DNA from: Candidatus Roseilinea sp. NK_OTU-006
GTDB lineage: Bacteria; Chloroflexota; Anaerolineae; J036; Brachytrichaceae
Reading direction: 5' to 3'
NCBI RefSeq assembly: GCF_012931985.1
Contig: NZ_JAAFGM010000024.1
Location: 1-56,899, forward strand
Length of the DNA: 56,899 nt
The notes beneath the pieces were generated by a model. The model was not told the DNA's origin. It ran no database searches and saw only the letters and a list, made by a program, of their open reading frames with translations. Both the position numbers and the translations under genes were made by a program. Shown one piece after another: positions 36,218 through 44,272 of this stretch. How positions within the stretch are numbered: position 1 is the first letter of the stretch; every line of letters begins with the position of its first letter.

Positions 36218-36592
36218 ATGAAAGACCTCGGCTATCTCATTGCGATCGTCGCCATTCTGATCGGCACGTTCTTTTCGATCATCGGCATCATTGGTTTGGT
36301 TCGGCTGCCAGACGTATATTCGCGCATGCACGCCACCGGCAAAGTCTCGACATTTGGCGTGGTGTTGCTCACCGTGGCTGCTGTGTTCGCCACGCCACTG
36401 GCCGGGAGCAAGGCGCTGGTGTTGATCGCGTTACTGATCCTGGCCGGGCCGGTGGTCTCGCACGCCATCAGCTCAGCGTCCTATCGGCTAGGTATCCCGA
36501 TGAAAAGCGCGGCGCGCGATGACCTGGCCGGCAAACGCATTCAGCCGCCGGCCAACCAAGCCCAGCCTGCGCGCGCCGAGCCGGCAGAATGA
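36218..36592 (+). CDS. mrpG: MrpG subunit of the Na+/H+ antiporter
   Basis: A 124-residue protein with three transmembrane helices (about 5-28, 40-60, 65-85) and a charged, Pro-rich C-terminal tail. The hallmark is IGLVRLPDVYSRMHATGK followed by TFGVVLL and GPVVSHAISSASYRLGIP. It completes the operon (mrpAB, C, D, E, F, G). Confidence 0.95.
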   Translation: MKDLGYLIAIVAILIGTFFSIIGIIGLVRLPDVYSRMHATGKVSTFGVVLLTVAAVFATPLAGSKALVLIALLILAGPVVSHAISSASYRLGIPMKSAARDDLAGKRIQPPANQAQPARAEPAE

Positions 36593-36594
36593 CC

Positions 36595-36626
36595 CTCGGC
36601 AACCTCTTCACACCACCATTGCCGAG
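36595..36626 (+). terminator. Inverted repeat after mrpG
   Basis: CTCGGCAA (36595-36602) pairs perfectly with TTGCCGAG (36619-36626), an 8-bp stem with a 16-nt loop, 3 bp after the mrpG stop and just before the SIS gene start. A T run is lacking, so it may be a weak terminator or an mRNA processing element. Confidence 0.4.
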
Positions 36627-36634
36627 TTGACCGC

Positions 36635-37696
36635 ATGACGCAACCCTACGCGCCCGGCGCGCACATGCGCGCCGAGATCTTCGAGCAGCCCGAGGCGCTC
36701 GCGCGCTTGCTCGAACGCGCCAGCGCTGTGCTGTCGCCTGTGGCGCGCGCAGCGCGCAACTGTGCGTTTGCCGTGTTGGCGGCCCGCGGCAGCAGCGATA
36801 ATGCCTCGATCTACGGCAAGTATCTGCTGGAAGGGCAGGCCCGCATCCCGACAGCGCTGGCGGCCCCTTCGCTCTTCACCCTTTACGACACGCCGCCCCG
36901 CCTGGCCGGCGCGCTCGTCGTCGGCGTGTCGCAAAGTGGCGCTGCCGCGGATGTGATCGCCGTGCTGGAGGCCGGCCAGCGGCAAGGCGCCCTCACTCTC
37001 GCCATCACCAACACGCCTGGCTCCCCCATCACCGCGGCTGCCGAGCATGTGCTCCTCCTCGACGTCGGCCCCGAGCGCGCGTTGGCCGCCACCAAGACCG
37101 TCACGGCACAGTGCGCTGCCTACGCCGGATTGGTTGCTGCGATGCAAGACAACGCAGCGCTAAAACAACACCTGCACCACCTGCCCCACTACGTGCGCAA
37201 CGCGCTATCGCGGGAACCGCTGCTCACCGCCTGGGTCCCCTCCCTCTTCAAAGAGAAGCGCTTGGCGGTCATCGGGCGCGGCTACGCATACGGCGCTGCG
37301 CACGAGATCGCCCTTAAACTGAAAGAAACTTGCTTCATCAGCGCGCACGCATACTCCGCTGCCGACTTCCTGCACGGCCCGCTGGCGTTGATCGAGCCAG
37401 GGTATCCGGTCATCATCCTGCTCAATCACGACGAGACACAAGCGACGACGATCCAGGTCATCGCGCGCATCCTCGAACGGGGCGGACGGATCTTCTGCTT
37501 GGCCACTTCGCCCGCCGCAGCGGCGCTTCCCGCTCATCCCAGGCTCAACGCGCTGGTGGTGGATGCGCCATCCAGCTTGCTCAGCCCAATCGCCTTTATC
37601 GCCGTTGGGCAGTTGCTGGCCTTAAACCTCTCCTTGCAACTGGGCCACAACCCGGATCAGTCGCGCGGAGTCAGCAAGGTGACCGTGACGAAGTAG
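36635..37696 (+). CDS. SIS-domain sugar-phosphate isomerase/deaminase (GlmS/NagB-II-like)
   Basis: A 353-residue protein with two SIS domains (about 30-175 and 205-340) and no N-terminal glutaminase. Visible signatures are AARGSSDNASIYGKYLLE, SQSGAAADVIAVLEA, ALAATKTVTAQ and the GlmS-type end NPDQSRGVSKVTVTK. Lack of the glutamine amidotransferase domain suggests the deaminating (NagB-II, glucosamine-6-phosphate to fructose-6-phosphate) rather than the synthetic direction. The next gene is a PIG-L deacetylase, 30 bp on, which supports amino-sugar breakdown. Exact substrate unproven. Confidence 0.87.
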   Translation: MTQPYAPGAHMRAEIFEQPEALARLLERASAVLSPVARAARNCAFAVLAARGSSDNASIYGKYLLEGQARIPTALAAPSLFTLYDTPPRLAGALVVGVSQSGAAADVIAVLEAGQRQGALTLAITNTPGSPITAAAEHVLLLDVGPERALAATKTVTAQCAAYAGLVAAMQDNAALKQHLHHLPHYVRNALSREPLLTAWVPSLFKEKRLAVIGRGYAYGAAHEIALKLKETCFISAHAYSAADFLHGPLALIEPGYPVIILLNHDETQATTIQVIARILERGGRIFCLATSPAAAALPAHPRLNALVVDAPSSLLSPIAFIAVGQLLALNLSLQLGHNPDQSRGVSKVTVTK

Positions 37697-37726
37697 AGCA
37701 GCAAGTTGTAGAATCGCCGCTGCGGT

Positions 37727-38476
37727 ATGCGCGACGAGTTCATCCCGACCTCGGCGATGGCCATCGCGGCTCATCCCGACGACATCGAATTCGGCTGCGC
37801 CGGCACCTGTGCTAAGTGGGCAAAGCGCGGCGCGCGAATCATCTACGTCCTGGTCACCAGCGGCAACGGCGGCTCGCACGATGCCACGCACACCCGCGAG
37901 ACGATCGCCGAGATACGCGAGCGCGAGCAGCGCGCCGCCGCTGAGATCTGTGGCGTGCACGAAGTCGAGTTCCTGCGCTACAACGACGGCGAGGTGATGC
38001 CCACGCTTGAGCTGCGCAAAGACCTCGTGCGCATGATTCGCAAGCACAAGCCTGAGGTGGTGATTGCCATGGACCCCACGCGCATGTACAGCGGCAAGGA
38101 GTACATCAACCATCCCGATCATCGCGCGGTCGGCATCGCCACGTTAGATGCTATCGCGCCGATAGCGGCCATGCCGCTGATGTATCCCGAACTCGGCCCG
38201 GCGCACAGCGTGCGCGAAGTGTGGATTCAATGGGTTGACGACCCGGACACATGGGTGGACATCAGCGATACGCTCGAGCTAAAGGTACGCGCACTGCTGC
38301 AACACAAGAGCCAGGTCGGCGACGAGATGGCGCAGCGCATCCGCGACTGGGCGCTTCAGGAAGGCAAGGGCTTAGCGCCGGCAGAAGCGTTCAAAGTCAT
38401 CTTCCTGAAGCAACGCGATCAGCCGGAGGACAAAGCACCCGATGGCCAGGCAGCAACCATGACCCAGGGCGCCTGA
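37727..38476 (+). CDS. PIG-L/LmbE-family N-acetylglucosaminyl deacetylase
   Basis: A 249-residue zinc-dependent deacetylase. The metal motif AAHPDDIEFGCAG is near residue 14, followed by TSGNGGS and the third ligand in INHPDHRAVG near 127. Family members remove acetyl groups from GlcNAc-linked substrates (mycothiol, bacillithiol, GPI precursors, chitooligomers). Placed directly after the SIS gene it probably supplies a free amino sugar. TAGAAT at 37711-37716 could be a -10 box, but cotranscription with the SIS gene is more likely. Confidence 0.9.
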   Translation: MRDEFIPTSAMAIAAHPDDIEFGCAGTCAKWAKRGARIIYVLVTSGNGGSHDATHTRETIAEIREREQRAAAEICGVHEVEFLRYNDGEVMPTLELRKDLVRMIRKHKPEVVIAMDPTRMYSGKEYINHPDHRAVGIATLDAIAPIAAMPLMYPELGPAHSVREVWIQWVDDPDTWVDISDTLELKVRALLQHKSQVGDEMAQRIRDWALQEGKGLAPAEAFKVIFLKQRDQPEDKAPDGQAATMTQGA

Positions 38477-38491
38477 GCGGGGAAACCAACG

Positions 38492-40339
38492 ATGGCGGTC
38501 AATTGGACAAATAGCCTCAGTTTGCCTGTATTAACGTCCATCTCGCCGGTTGTGGCGCTGACCCTGATTCTTGCGATTGCGTTCGCGCTCATGCTAACCG
38601 ATCGCCTGCGACCGGACCTGGTCGCCATCGGCGTCGCGTTGTCGCTCGGCCTGACCGGCATCATCGAACCGAACGAAGTCTTCATCGGCTTCAGCAGTTC
38701 AGCGGTCGTTACCATCATCGGCATCTTCATCCTGGCGCAAGGGTTGCAGCGCACCGGCGTCACGCGCGCATTTGGGCGCGTGTTAGCCCAGGCCAATCGG
38801 GGCGGCGAACGCGGCATGATTGCGCTGGTGATGAGCAGCGGCGCATGTCTCTCGCTGTTCATGAACAACATCGCCGCCGCCGCCGTGCTATTGCCGGGCG
38901 CAGTGGACGCCGTCAAACGTCGCAAGTTGATCCCTTCAAAGATCATGATGCCGATGGCGTTCGCGACAGCGCTCGGCGGCATGGCGACCCTGCTCACCAC
39001 AGCCAACATCGTCGTTTCCGAGGCGCTCACGGTCAGTGGACAGCGCGGCTACGGTCTGCTCGACTTCGTACTGGTCGGTGTGCCGGTGACGTTAGCCGGC
39101 ATACTCTTCATGCTCACGCTAGGCCGGCGGCTGCTGCCGACGCGCGACCCGACGGCGCTCGATCCGGCGCGCGCCAACAGCCATGTGCTGACCGAGTCGT
39201 ATGAACTCTTTCAGCGCCTGAACCGGATACGCATTCCGCCCACCTCAAGTTTGGTCAACCAGCGCATCGTGGACAGCGGCATCGGCAAGCAATACGGCAT
39301 GAGCGTCATGGCCGTGTTGCGCAACGGCCAGACTGTGCTCGCCCCTTCGCCGGATGAAATCATCCGCGCCCACGACACGTTGCTGGTCATCGGCCGCCGC
39401 GAACGCGCCGAACAACTCAGGCAATACGGCGCAATCGTCGAGCCGGATAGCCAGTTCGAGGGTGAGATCACCTCCGACGACGTTTCGCTGGTCGAAGTGA
39501 TACCGGCGCCGCGTTCACGCGCCATCGGCCAGACGCTGCGTCAGTTACGCTTCCGAGAGAAGTTCGGCGCCAGCGTGCTGGCGCTCTGGCATGGTGGCCG
39601 CTCGGTGCGCACCGACCTGGCGACCCTCCCCTTGGAATTCGGCGATGCCATGCTGGTGCACGGCTCGCGCGAAGCCATCTCGTTGCTGCAAAGCGACTCC
39701 GACTTCCTCGTGCTGCGGCCGCCGGCGGCCGAAGAGTCCCCGGTGCGCGCCGACCGCGCCGTAGTTGCGGTCGTCATCCTGATCGCCGCGCTGACCACAG
39801 CCGCGCTGGACATCGTGCCCATCGCGCTGGCGACGATGCTGGGCGCACTGGCCATGGTCTTGGTCGGCTGCCTTTCAATGGATGAAGCCTATCGCGCAAT
39901 CGATTGGCGCGCCGTGTTCCTGATCGCCGGCATGCTGCCCGTCAGCATTGCCATGCAGCGTACCGGCGCCGCAGATGAGCTGGGACGCGTCATCACTGCG
40001 TTGCTCTCCGGCTTTGGGCCGGTCGCAGTCGGCGCGGGGCTGCTGACGCTGACGATGTTGCTCACACAGGTGATGTCCGGCCAGGTCACCGCAGTCGTGC
40101 TCGCGCCGATCGCAATCAGCACAGCGCAAGCGATCGGCAGCGACCCGCGCGCGATGGCGATGTTCGTCGCATTGGGCTGCTCGCTCACATTCATCACACC
40201 GAGCGCCCACCCCGTGAACACGTTCGTGATGGGCGCAGGCGGCTACCAAGCCAGCGACTACCCGCGCGTGGGCGTGCCGCTCACCCTGATCTGCGTCATA
40301 CTCATCATCGCGCTGGTCACATTCGTCTGGCGGCCTTGA
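38492..40339 (+). CDS. SLC13/ArsB-type permease with two TrkA-C domains
   Basis: A 615-residue divalent-anion or ion transporter. The first five or so helices (about 15-210) contain MNNIAAAAVLLPGAV. Two cytosolic TrkA-C (RCK-C) regulatory domains (about 235-310 and 320-400, each ending in a 'D.LLV.G' or 'DAMLVHGS' strand) follow. A second helical half (about 415-615) contains MSGQVTAVVLAPIAI and ITPSAHPVNTFVMGAGGY. This layout is that of the SLC13 / citrate transporter-like permeases (SdcS/YbiR group). Substrate could be sulfate, dicarboxylate or Na+ coupled anion. It starts 15 bp after the PIG-L gene. Confidence 0.9.
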   Translation: MAVNWTNSLSLPVLTSISPVVALTLILAIAFALMLTDRLRPDLVAIGVALSLGLTGIIEPNEVFIGFSSSAVVTIIGIFILAQGLQRTGVTRAFGRVLAQANRGGERGMIALVMSSGACLSLFMNNIAAAAVLLPGAVDAVKRRKLIPSKIMMPMAFATALGGMATLLTTANIVVSEALTVSGQRGYGLLDFVLVGVPVTLAGILFMLTLGRRLLPTRDPTALDPARANSHVLTESYELFQRLNRIRIPPTSSLVNQRIVDSGIGKQYGMSVMAVLRNGQTVLAPSPDEIIRAHDTLLVIGRRERAEQLRQYGAIVEPDSQFEGEITSDDVSLVEVIPAPRSRAIGQTLRQLRFREKFGASVLALWHGGRSVRTDLATLPLEFGDAMLVHGSREAISLLQSDSDFLVLRPPAAEESPVRADRAVVAVVILIAALTTAALDIVPIALATMLGALAMVLVGCLSMDEAYRAIDWRAVFLIAGMLPVSIAMQRTGAADELGRVITALLSGFGPVAVGAGLLTLTMLLTQVMSGQVTAVVLAPIAISTAQAIGSDPRAMAMFVALGCSLTFITPSAHPVNTFVMGAGGYQASDYPRVGVPLTLICVILIIALVTFVWRP

Positions 40340-40398
40340 GGACGCCGGGCGTGCCCCCAAGGGGACTGCGCTAGGATTGCATTCATTCCGAGTCAGCC

Positions 40399-41718
40399 AT
40401 GTCTCAGCGTGTGAACCGTATTGCGTTCATCAACCCGAACGGCGAGTTGGAGACCATTTCGCCGGATGGCAGCGATCGCCGCTTGCTCACCGTCGGCAAT
40501 CGCTACTTTCAATTCCCGGCATGGTCACCCGACGGCCGACGCATCGCCGCGGTCGGCGGCGCACCTGATCGCGCCGGCGTGTTCGTGTTCGAGGATCAAG
40601 CCGGCGATGCCCCCCACCCTTCCCCGCCCCATGCGATCTACGAAAGCGATCATGAAGCGCCAGTTTACGTGTTCTGGTCGCCTGATGGCCATCACCTGAG
40701 CTTTATCACCAACCGCCCGGATGAACAATCACTCGGGCTACACATCGCACCGGTGACGGATGCGCCGTTCTCTCCTTTCGCCCCAACGTCCAGCCGCCTG
40801 GTCGCAACCGGCCGACCGTGCTTCTGGGACTGGAGCGCCGACGGCAAACGCATCTTGCTGCACACCGGCACGGCCAGCGAAGAAGGCGCACAGCTCAAGT
40901 TCATCGATCCGTTCAACCCCGCCAGCGGCAATGCCAGCCTCGCCCGTCCCGGGTTGTTTCAGGCGCCGGGCATCGCCCGCAGCGGACGCTTCTGGGCTTT
41001 TGGTCAAGTCAGCCAAGCTGGGGAACGACATCTCGTCGTGGATGGTCGCAACGCGGACAATCGCCTGCTCGTGCCGCACCACGGCATCGCCGCGATGAGC
41101 TGGAGCCCAACGCGCGACCAGCTCGCCTACATCAGCCCTGCCGCACCGGCGCGCACATATTACGGCCCACTGCGTGTGTTGGATGCAACAACCGGCAAGG
41201 CGACCCTGATCGCCGACGACATCGTGCTGGCTTTCTTCTGGTCGCCAAACGGCCGCCACATCGCTTACTTCACCCTGGCGCACATCGCCGAACACGTCCG
41301 ACACCATATCCTGCCGAATGCAGACGCAGCCGCACGCCATGGCGGGTTTCGGGATGGCGCAGCAATCGAGTCCGAGCACGCAGTCCGTGAAGCCGAATCC
41401 GAACCCGAAGAGATCGCCGAAGTCCGCGCGTTGTGGTTCAACCTCTGGGTGGTAGACATCGAGCAAGACGAGCATTGGCTCATCACCACATTCGAGCCGG
41501 TCGAGGCATTCGTCAACTATTTTCTGCCCTTCTTCGACCAGTATGCCCTCAGCCACCGCATCTGGTCGCCCGACAGCGACGCCGTCGTGCTGCCGATGGC
41601 CAAGCGCGACGAGTCGGGCGACGAACGCCCGCTCATCTATGTTGTGCCAACGCCTCGCCGACGCGGCCCGCCCAAGCCAATCGCCGAAGGCGACATGGCT
41701 TTCTGGAGTCAATGCTGA
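40399..41718 (+). CDS. TolB-like PD40 beta-propeller protein
   Basis: A 439-residue protein without signal peptide or membrane helix, thus cytosolic. It is built of repeated WD40-like PD40 blades with SPDG motifs: FQFPAWSPDGRRIAA, YVFWSPDGHHLSFIT, WDWSADGKRILLHT, SWSPTRDQLAYIS, FFWSPNGRHIAYF and a final IWSPDSDAVVLP. Such propellers mediate protein interactions or follow in DPP-type peptidases, but no hydrolase domain is attached. The neighbouring FHA protein starts 12 bp after it, so both may serve a signalling or complex-assembly role. Function unknown. Confidence 0.8.
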   Translation: MSQRVNRIAFINPNGELETISPDGSDRRLLTVGNRYFQFPAWSPDGRRIAAVGGAPDRAGVFVFEDQAGDAPHPSPPHAIYESDHEAPVYVFWSPDGHHLSFITNRPDEQSLGLHIAPVTDAPFSPFAPTSSRLVATGRPCFWDWSADGKRILLHTGTASEEGAQLKFIDPFNPASGNASLARPGLFQAPGIARSGRFWAFGQVSQAGERHLVVDGRNADNRLLVPHHGIAAMSWSPTRDQLAYISPAAPARTYYGPLRVLDATTGKATLIADDIVLAFFWSPNGRHIAYFTLAHIAEHVRHHILPNADAAARHGGFRDGAAIESEHAVREAESEPEEIAEVRALWFNLWVVDIEQDEHWLITTFEPVEAFVNYFLPFFDQYALSHRIWSPDSDAVVLPMAKRDESGDERPLIYVVPTPRRRGPPKPIAEGDMAFWSQC

Positions 41719-41730
41719 AAAGAGCCGCAT

Positions 41731-42198
41731 ATGGACGGCGTATTGTTCGCCCTGCGCATCCTGATCGTCGTCGCGTTGTACGCCTTCCTCGGCGCGTTAC
41801 TATGGACGCTGCTGCAAGAACGCAATTCGGCGCCTGCGCCTCCCGTCCCCACATCCTGGCTGCAACGGCTAACAGGTAACGAAGCGGACTCCGCTTCGGG
41901 ACACTGCTATGCCATCCGCTGGGCGGCATGGATCGGACGCGATCCGAACTGTTTGGTGCACACTGACGACGAATTTGCCAGCGCGCGACACGCTCAGGTG
42001 CTCTGGCGTGCCGAAGATCAGGCTTGGTGGATCGAGGATAACCTCAGTCGCAACGGCACGTTCGTCAACGACCGGCCGGTGATGCGCAGCCGGCTGAAGG
42101 ATGGCGACGTAATTCGCGTGGGCCACATGCAGTTCAAATTCTTCGAATCAGCCGGCGCAGCCACCTCAGCGCGAACGACTGCACCGTGCGCAGGCTAA
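41731..42198 (+). CDS. Membrane-anchored FHA-domain protein
   Basis: A 155-residue protein with one N-terminal transmembrane helix (about 8-28) and a forkhead-associated domain (about 60-140). The phosphothreonine-binding pattern is intact: GRDPNC, SARHAQV, LSRNGTFVND and DGDVIRVG. It should recognise phosphothreonine on a partner of a Ser/Thr kinase pathway, with the domain in the cytosol. No kinase or phosphatase gene is in the window. Its stop overlaps by 4 bp the stop of the convergent kinase gene. Confidence 0.92.
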   Translation: MDGVLFALRILIVVALYAFLGALLWTLLQERNSAPAPPVPTSWLQRLTGNEADSASGHCYAIRWAAWIGRDPNCLVHTDDEFASARHAQVLWRAEDQAWWIEDNLSRNGTFVNDRPVMRSRLKDGDVIRVGHMQFKFFESAGAATSARTTAPCAG

Positions 42199-43070
42199 AC
42201 GTTCACCGGCGCACCCGGCCCGACCAGCCGGGCATCATCCGTTGCGATGATTTCTGTGCCGATGGGCTCGCCGCGTAGCGCGCGCGCGACGTTGCCTTCG
42301 ATCAAGCCGGAGAAGATGCGCACCGTCACCGTCGGATGCGCCGTAACGAGCGCGAGCATATCGTGCACCTTGCTTGCCATGCCGCCGGTCACGTCTGCCC
42401 CGTGCGAGCCACCCACGCCACCGCGAATCTCATCCCAGTTCAGCGGTGTGATGCGCGGAATGATGTCAAACCGATTCATATCTCCGCGACTCTGCGGCTC
42501 AAAACCTCGATACACGCCTGCGGTTTCACCGGCCAACAGCACCTGCGTCACCGATAGAACATGGGCGAGATAGGCAAATACTTCCTCGGTCGAGACGATC
42601 GTCCCGCCGCGCCTATCGTCGAACGCCACGTCCCCCATCACCAGCGGGACGATACCGTGATCGAGCGCCGCCCGGATCGGCGCAACGTCGAGGTAGACCA
42701 GCCGTCCGTCCACGCAGCGCGCGCTGGCCGAGGGACAAAAGCTGATCACCGGCACGCCGGCTTCGTGCAACGCGTCGGCCACGATGCGGTTCAAGCGGGC
42801 TGCGGCCACCGACACCTCGGCGAAGCCACGCCAGCCCTCTGCATCGCGCACACCGGCGCGCGTGCCATATCGCTTCGCCGCCGCATGACCGAACGACCCG
42901 CTGCCATGACCCAGAAGCAGTGAGAGAGCGGAGATCGGAGATTGGCGGTGCATCATCTCCAATCTCCAATCTCCAATCTCTTTAGCCAAGCGGCGAATCA
43001 CATCCAGGCGAGGAGTGTTGGCCTGAGTCTTGTCGGTGATCAGGGAACCGCCGAGTTTGAGGAAAATCAT
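42195..43070 (-). CDS. Isopentenyl phosphate kinase
   Basis: A 291-residue amino-acid-kinase-fold enzyme that turns isopentenyl phosphate into isopentenyl diphosphate with ATP. Recognised by KLGGSLITDK at the N-terminus, GHGSGSFGHAAAKRY (with the catalytic His region), LAGETAGVY and DVTGGMASKVHDML. IPK defines the alternative mevalonate route found in archaea and some Chloroflexota. The start MIFLKLGGS is preferred over an ATG 11 codons upstream. Residues about 31-49 (GDWRLEMMHRQSPISALS) are encoded by a hairpin repeat; family members have a variable loop there, so the enzyme may be functional. No other isoprenoid gene is adjacent. Confidence 0.9.
   Translation of the reverse strand: MIFLKLGGSLITDKTQANTPRLDVIRRLAKEIGDWRLEMMHRQSPISALSLLLGHGSGSFGHAAAKRYGTRAGVRDAEGWRGFAEVSVAAARLNRIVADALHEAGVPVISFCPSASARCVDGRLVYLDVAPIRAALDHGIVPLVMGDVAFDDRRGGTIVSTEEVFAYLAHVLSVTQVLLAGETAGVYRGFEPQSRGDMNRFDIIPRITPLNWDEIRGGVGGSHGADVTGGMASKVHDMLALVTAHPTVTVRIFSGLIEGNVARALRGEPIGTEIIATDDARLVGPGAPVNV
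42930..42980. repeat. ATCTCCA tandem/hairpin repeat inside the isopentenyl phosphate kinase gene
   Basis: On the plus strand, 42955-42980 is about 3.7 units of the 7-mer ATCTCCA. The arm GGAGATCGGAGATTGG (42930-42945) pairs with CCAATCTCCAATCTCC (42959-42974) with one mismatch, leaving a 13-nt loop. The same unit recurs just outside the gene at 43149-43170. Confidence 0.75.
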
Positions 43071-43148
43071 TTCGATTTGCGATCGTGGATTTCGGATTGC
43101 CAACCTTTCGATCCGTTCTGCCCAATCCTAATCCAATTTGGCAACTAG

Positions 43149-43180
43149 CAATCTCCAATCTCAAGTCTCAAACCTATAAT
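43149..43180 (+). promoter_or_regulatory. Repeat copy and -10 box upstream of the methyltransferase gene
   Basis: CAATCTCCAATCTCAAGTCTCA (43149-43170, here in two parts, a degenerate ATCTCCA tandem) is followed by TATAAT at 43175-43180. The ATG is 7 nt after the -10 box, so the transcript would be leaderless. No -35 hexamer is evident at 17 bp; the repeat occupies that position. Confidence 0.5.
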
Positions 43181-43187
43181 CCCCCCA

Positions 43188-44024
43188 ATGCCCGACACCC
43201 TATACGTCCATCGTGACAGGGATTTCCTCTCCCACCTCCTACGACGCTATTGGTTTGCGCCGCCGGTTGCCCTGTGGCGCGCCATCGAGGCCCGGGCGCT
43301 GAGCGCGCTCGACTTTCCGGCGCCCATGCTCGACTTCGGCTGCGGCGACGGCCTTTTCACCGAAGCGATCTTCGGCAAGCAAGACGGCATCTACGGCTGC
43401 GACATCGCCAAAGGGGAATTGCCGGCCGCGCGCGACAGCGGCGTGTATTGCCATGGCGTGCAGTTCGCCGATGGGCATCACTTACCCTATCGCGATGGCG
43501 CCTTCGGCACGGTGTATAGCAACTCGGTGATCGAACACATCCCCGATCCACAACAGGTGTTGCCGGAGCTGGCGCGTGTGCTGCGGCCCGGCGGCCTGCT
43601 GGTGTTGACTGTGCCGAGCGACCGCTTTCGTGAGTTGCTGGACGGCGTGCGCACCGCGCCGACAAAGGAAGCCGCCGCGCGCTATGCCCGGGATGTGGAT
43701 CAACGCTTCGCGCACTACCATTACCATACCGCCGACGAGTGGCGCGTGCTCCTCGCCACGGTGAACGTCAAACTCATCGAGGTGCGCTACTACGTCTCGC
43801 CGGAAGCTGAGCAACAGTGGGATCGCATGAACCGCGCCTACGGCATCGGGCGACGCTCGCTCTTCAACCTGCTGGCTTCCCCGCGCCTACGACCACTGGG
43901 CTATCAGCCATTGATGGCTCGGCTTGTATACAACCAGCTTATCGCCAAACTCCGCCCATATTACGATGCCCGTGTTGCCGACTGCGGCGGTGGCCTGCTG
44001 GTCCTCGGACGCAAGTCGAACTAA
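43188..44024 (+). CDS. SAM-dependent class I methyltransferase
   Basis: A 278-residue methyltransferase. Motif I is MLDFGCGDGLFTEAIF near residue 45, the acidic motif II GCDIAKGEL near 70, and the post-motif VYSNSVIEHIPDPQQVLPELARVLRPGG belongs to the UbiE/Methyltransf_11 type (shown here only to describe; the key residues are the EHI and RPGG). The C-terminal ~100 residues are helical and specific to the protein. Substrate unknown. It is divergent from the isopentenyl phosphate kinase gene with 117 bp between them. Confidence 0.87.
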   Translation: MPDTLYVHRDRDFLSHLLRRYWFAPPVALWRAIEARALSALDFPAPMLDFGCGDGLFTEAIFGKQDGIYGCDIAKGELPAARDSGVYCHGVQFADGHHLPYRDGAFGTVYSNSVIEHIPDPQQVLPELARVLRPGGLLVLTVPSDRFRELLDGVRTAPTKEAAARYARDVDQRFAHYHYHTADEWRVLLATVNVKLIEVRYYVSPEAEQQWDRMNRAYGIGRRSLFNLLASPRLRPLGYQPLMARLVYNQLIAKLRPYYDARVADCGGGLLVLGRKSN

Positions 44025-44057
44025 ACCGCCGAATGGTCAGACCGATGAGACGCGCAT

Positions 44058-44118
44058 TTGCACGATTGGGCTTATCCTTCTACACTACATTCATCCTTCA
44101 AGGTCTAAGGAGGTGATC
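44058..44118 (+). promoter_or_regulatory. Promoter and unusual Shine-Dalgarno string upstream of the ABC importer
   Basis: TTGCAC (44058-44063), 17 bp, TACACT (44081-44086) form a good sigma-70 promoter for the importer operon, giving a leader of about 180 nt. Within it TAAGGAGGTGATC (44106-44118) is complementary to the 3' end of 16S rRNA over 13 nt but has no ATG/GTG at a normal distance. The working ribosome-binding site of the next gene is AGGAGG at 44259-44264. The rest of 44025-44272 shows nothing more. Confidence 0.6.
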
Positions 44119-44272
44119 GCTTCATCTTAACTCGCCGAGCATATCCAGACGGAGAAGCTATCGCATTTCAACCTCACCAGGGTCATCAGTGCGCAATAGA
44201 ACCAGACGTGGATGCACTCGACGAGACCTTCAAAGCGCAAAGCTCATCATCTAGTTTCAGGAGGATATCAAA

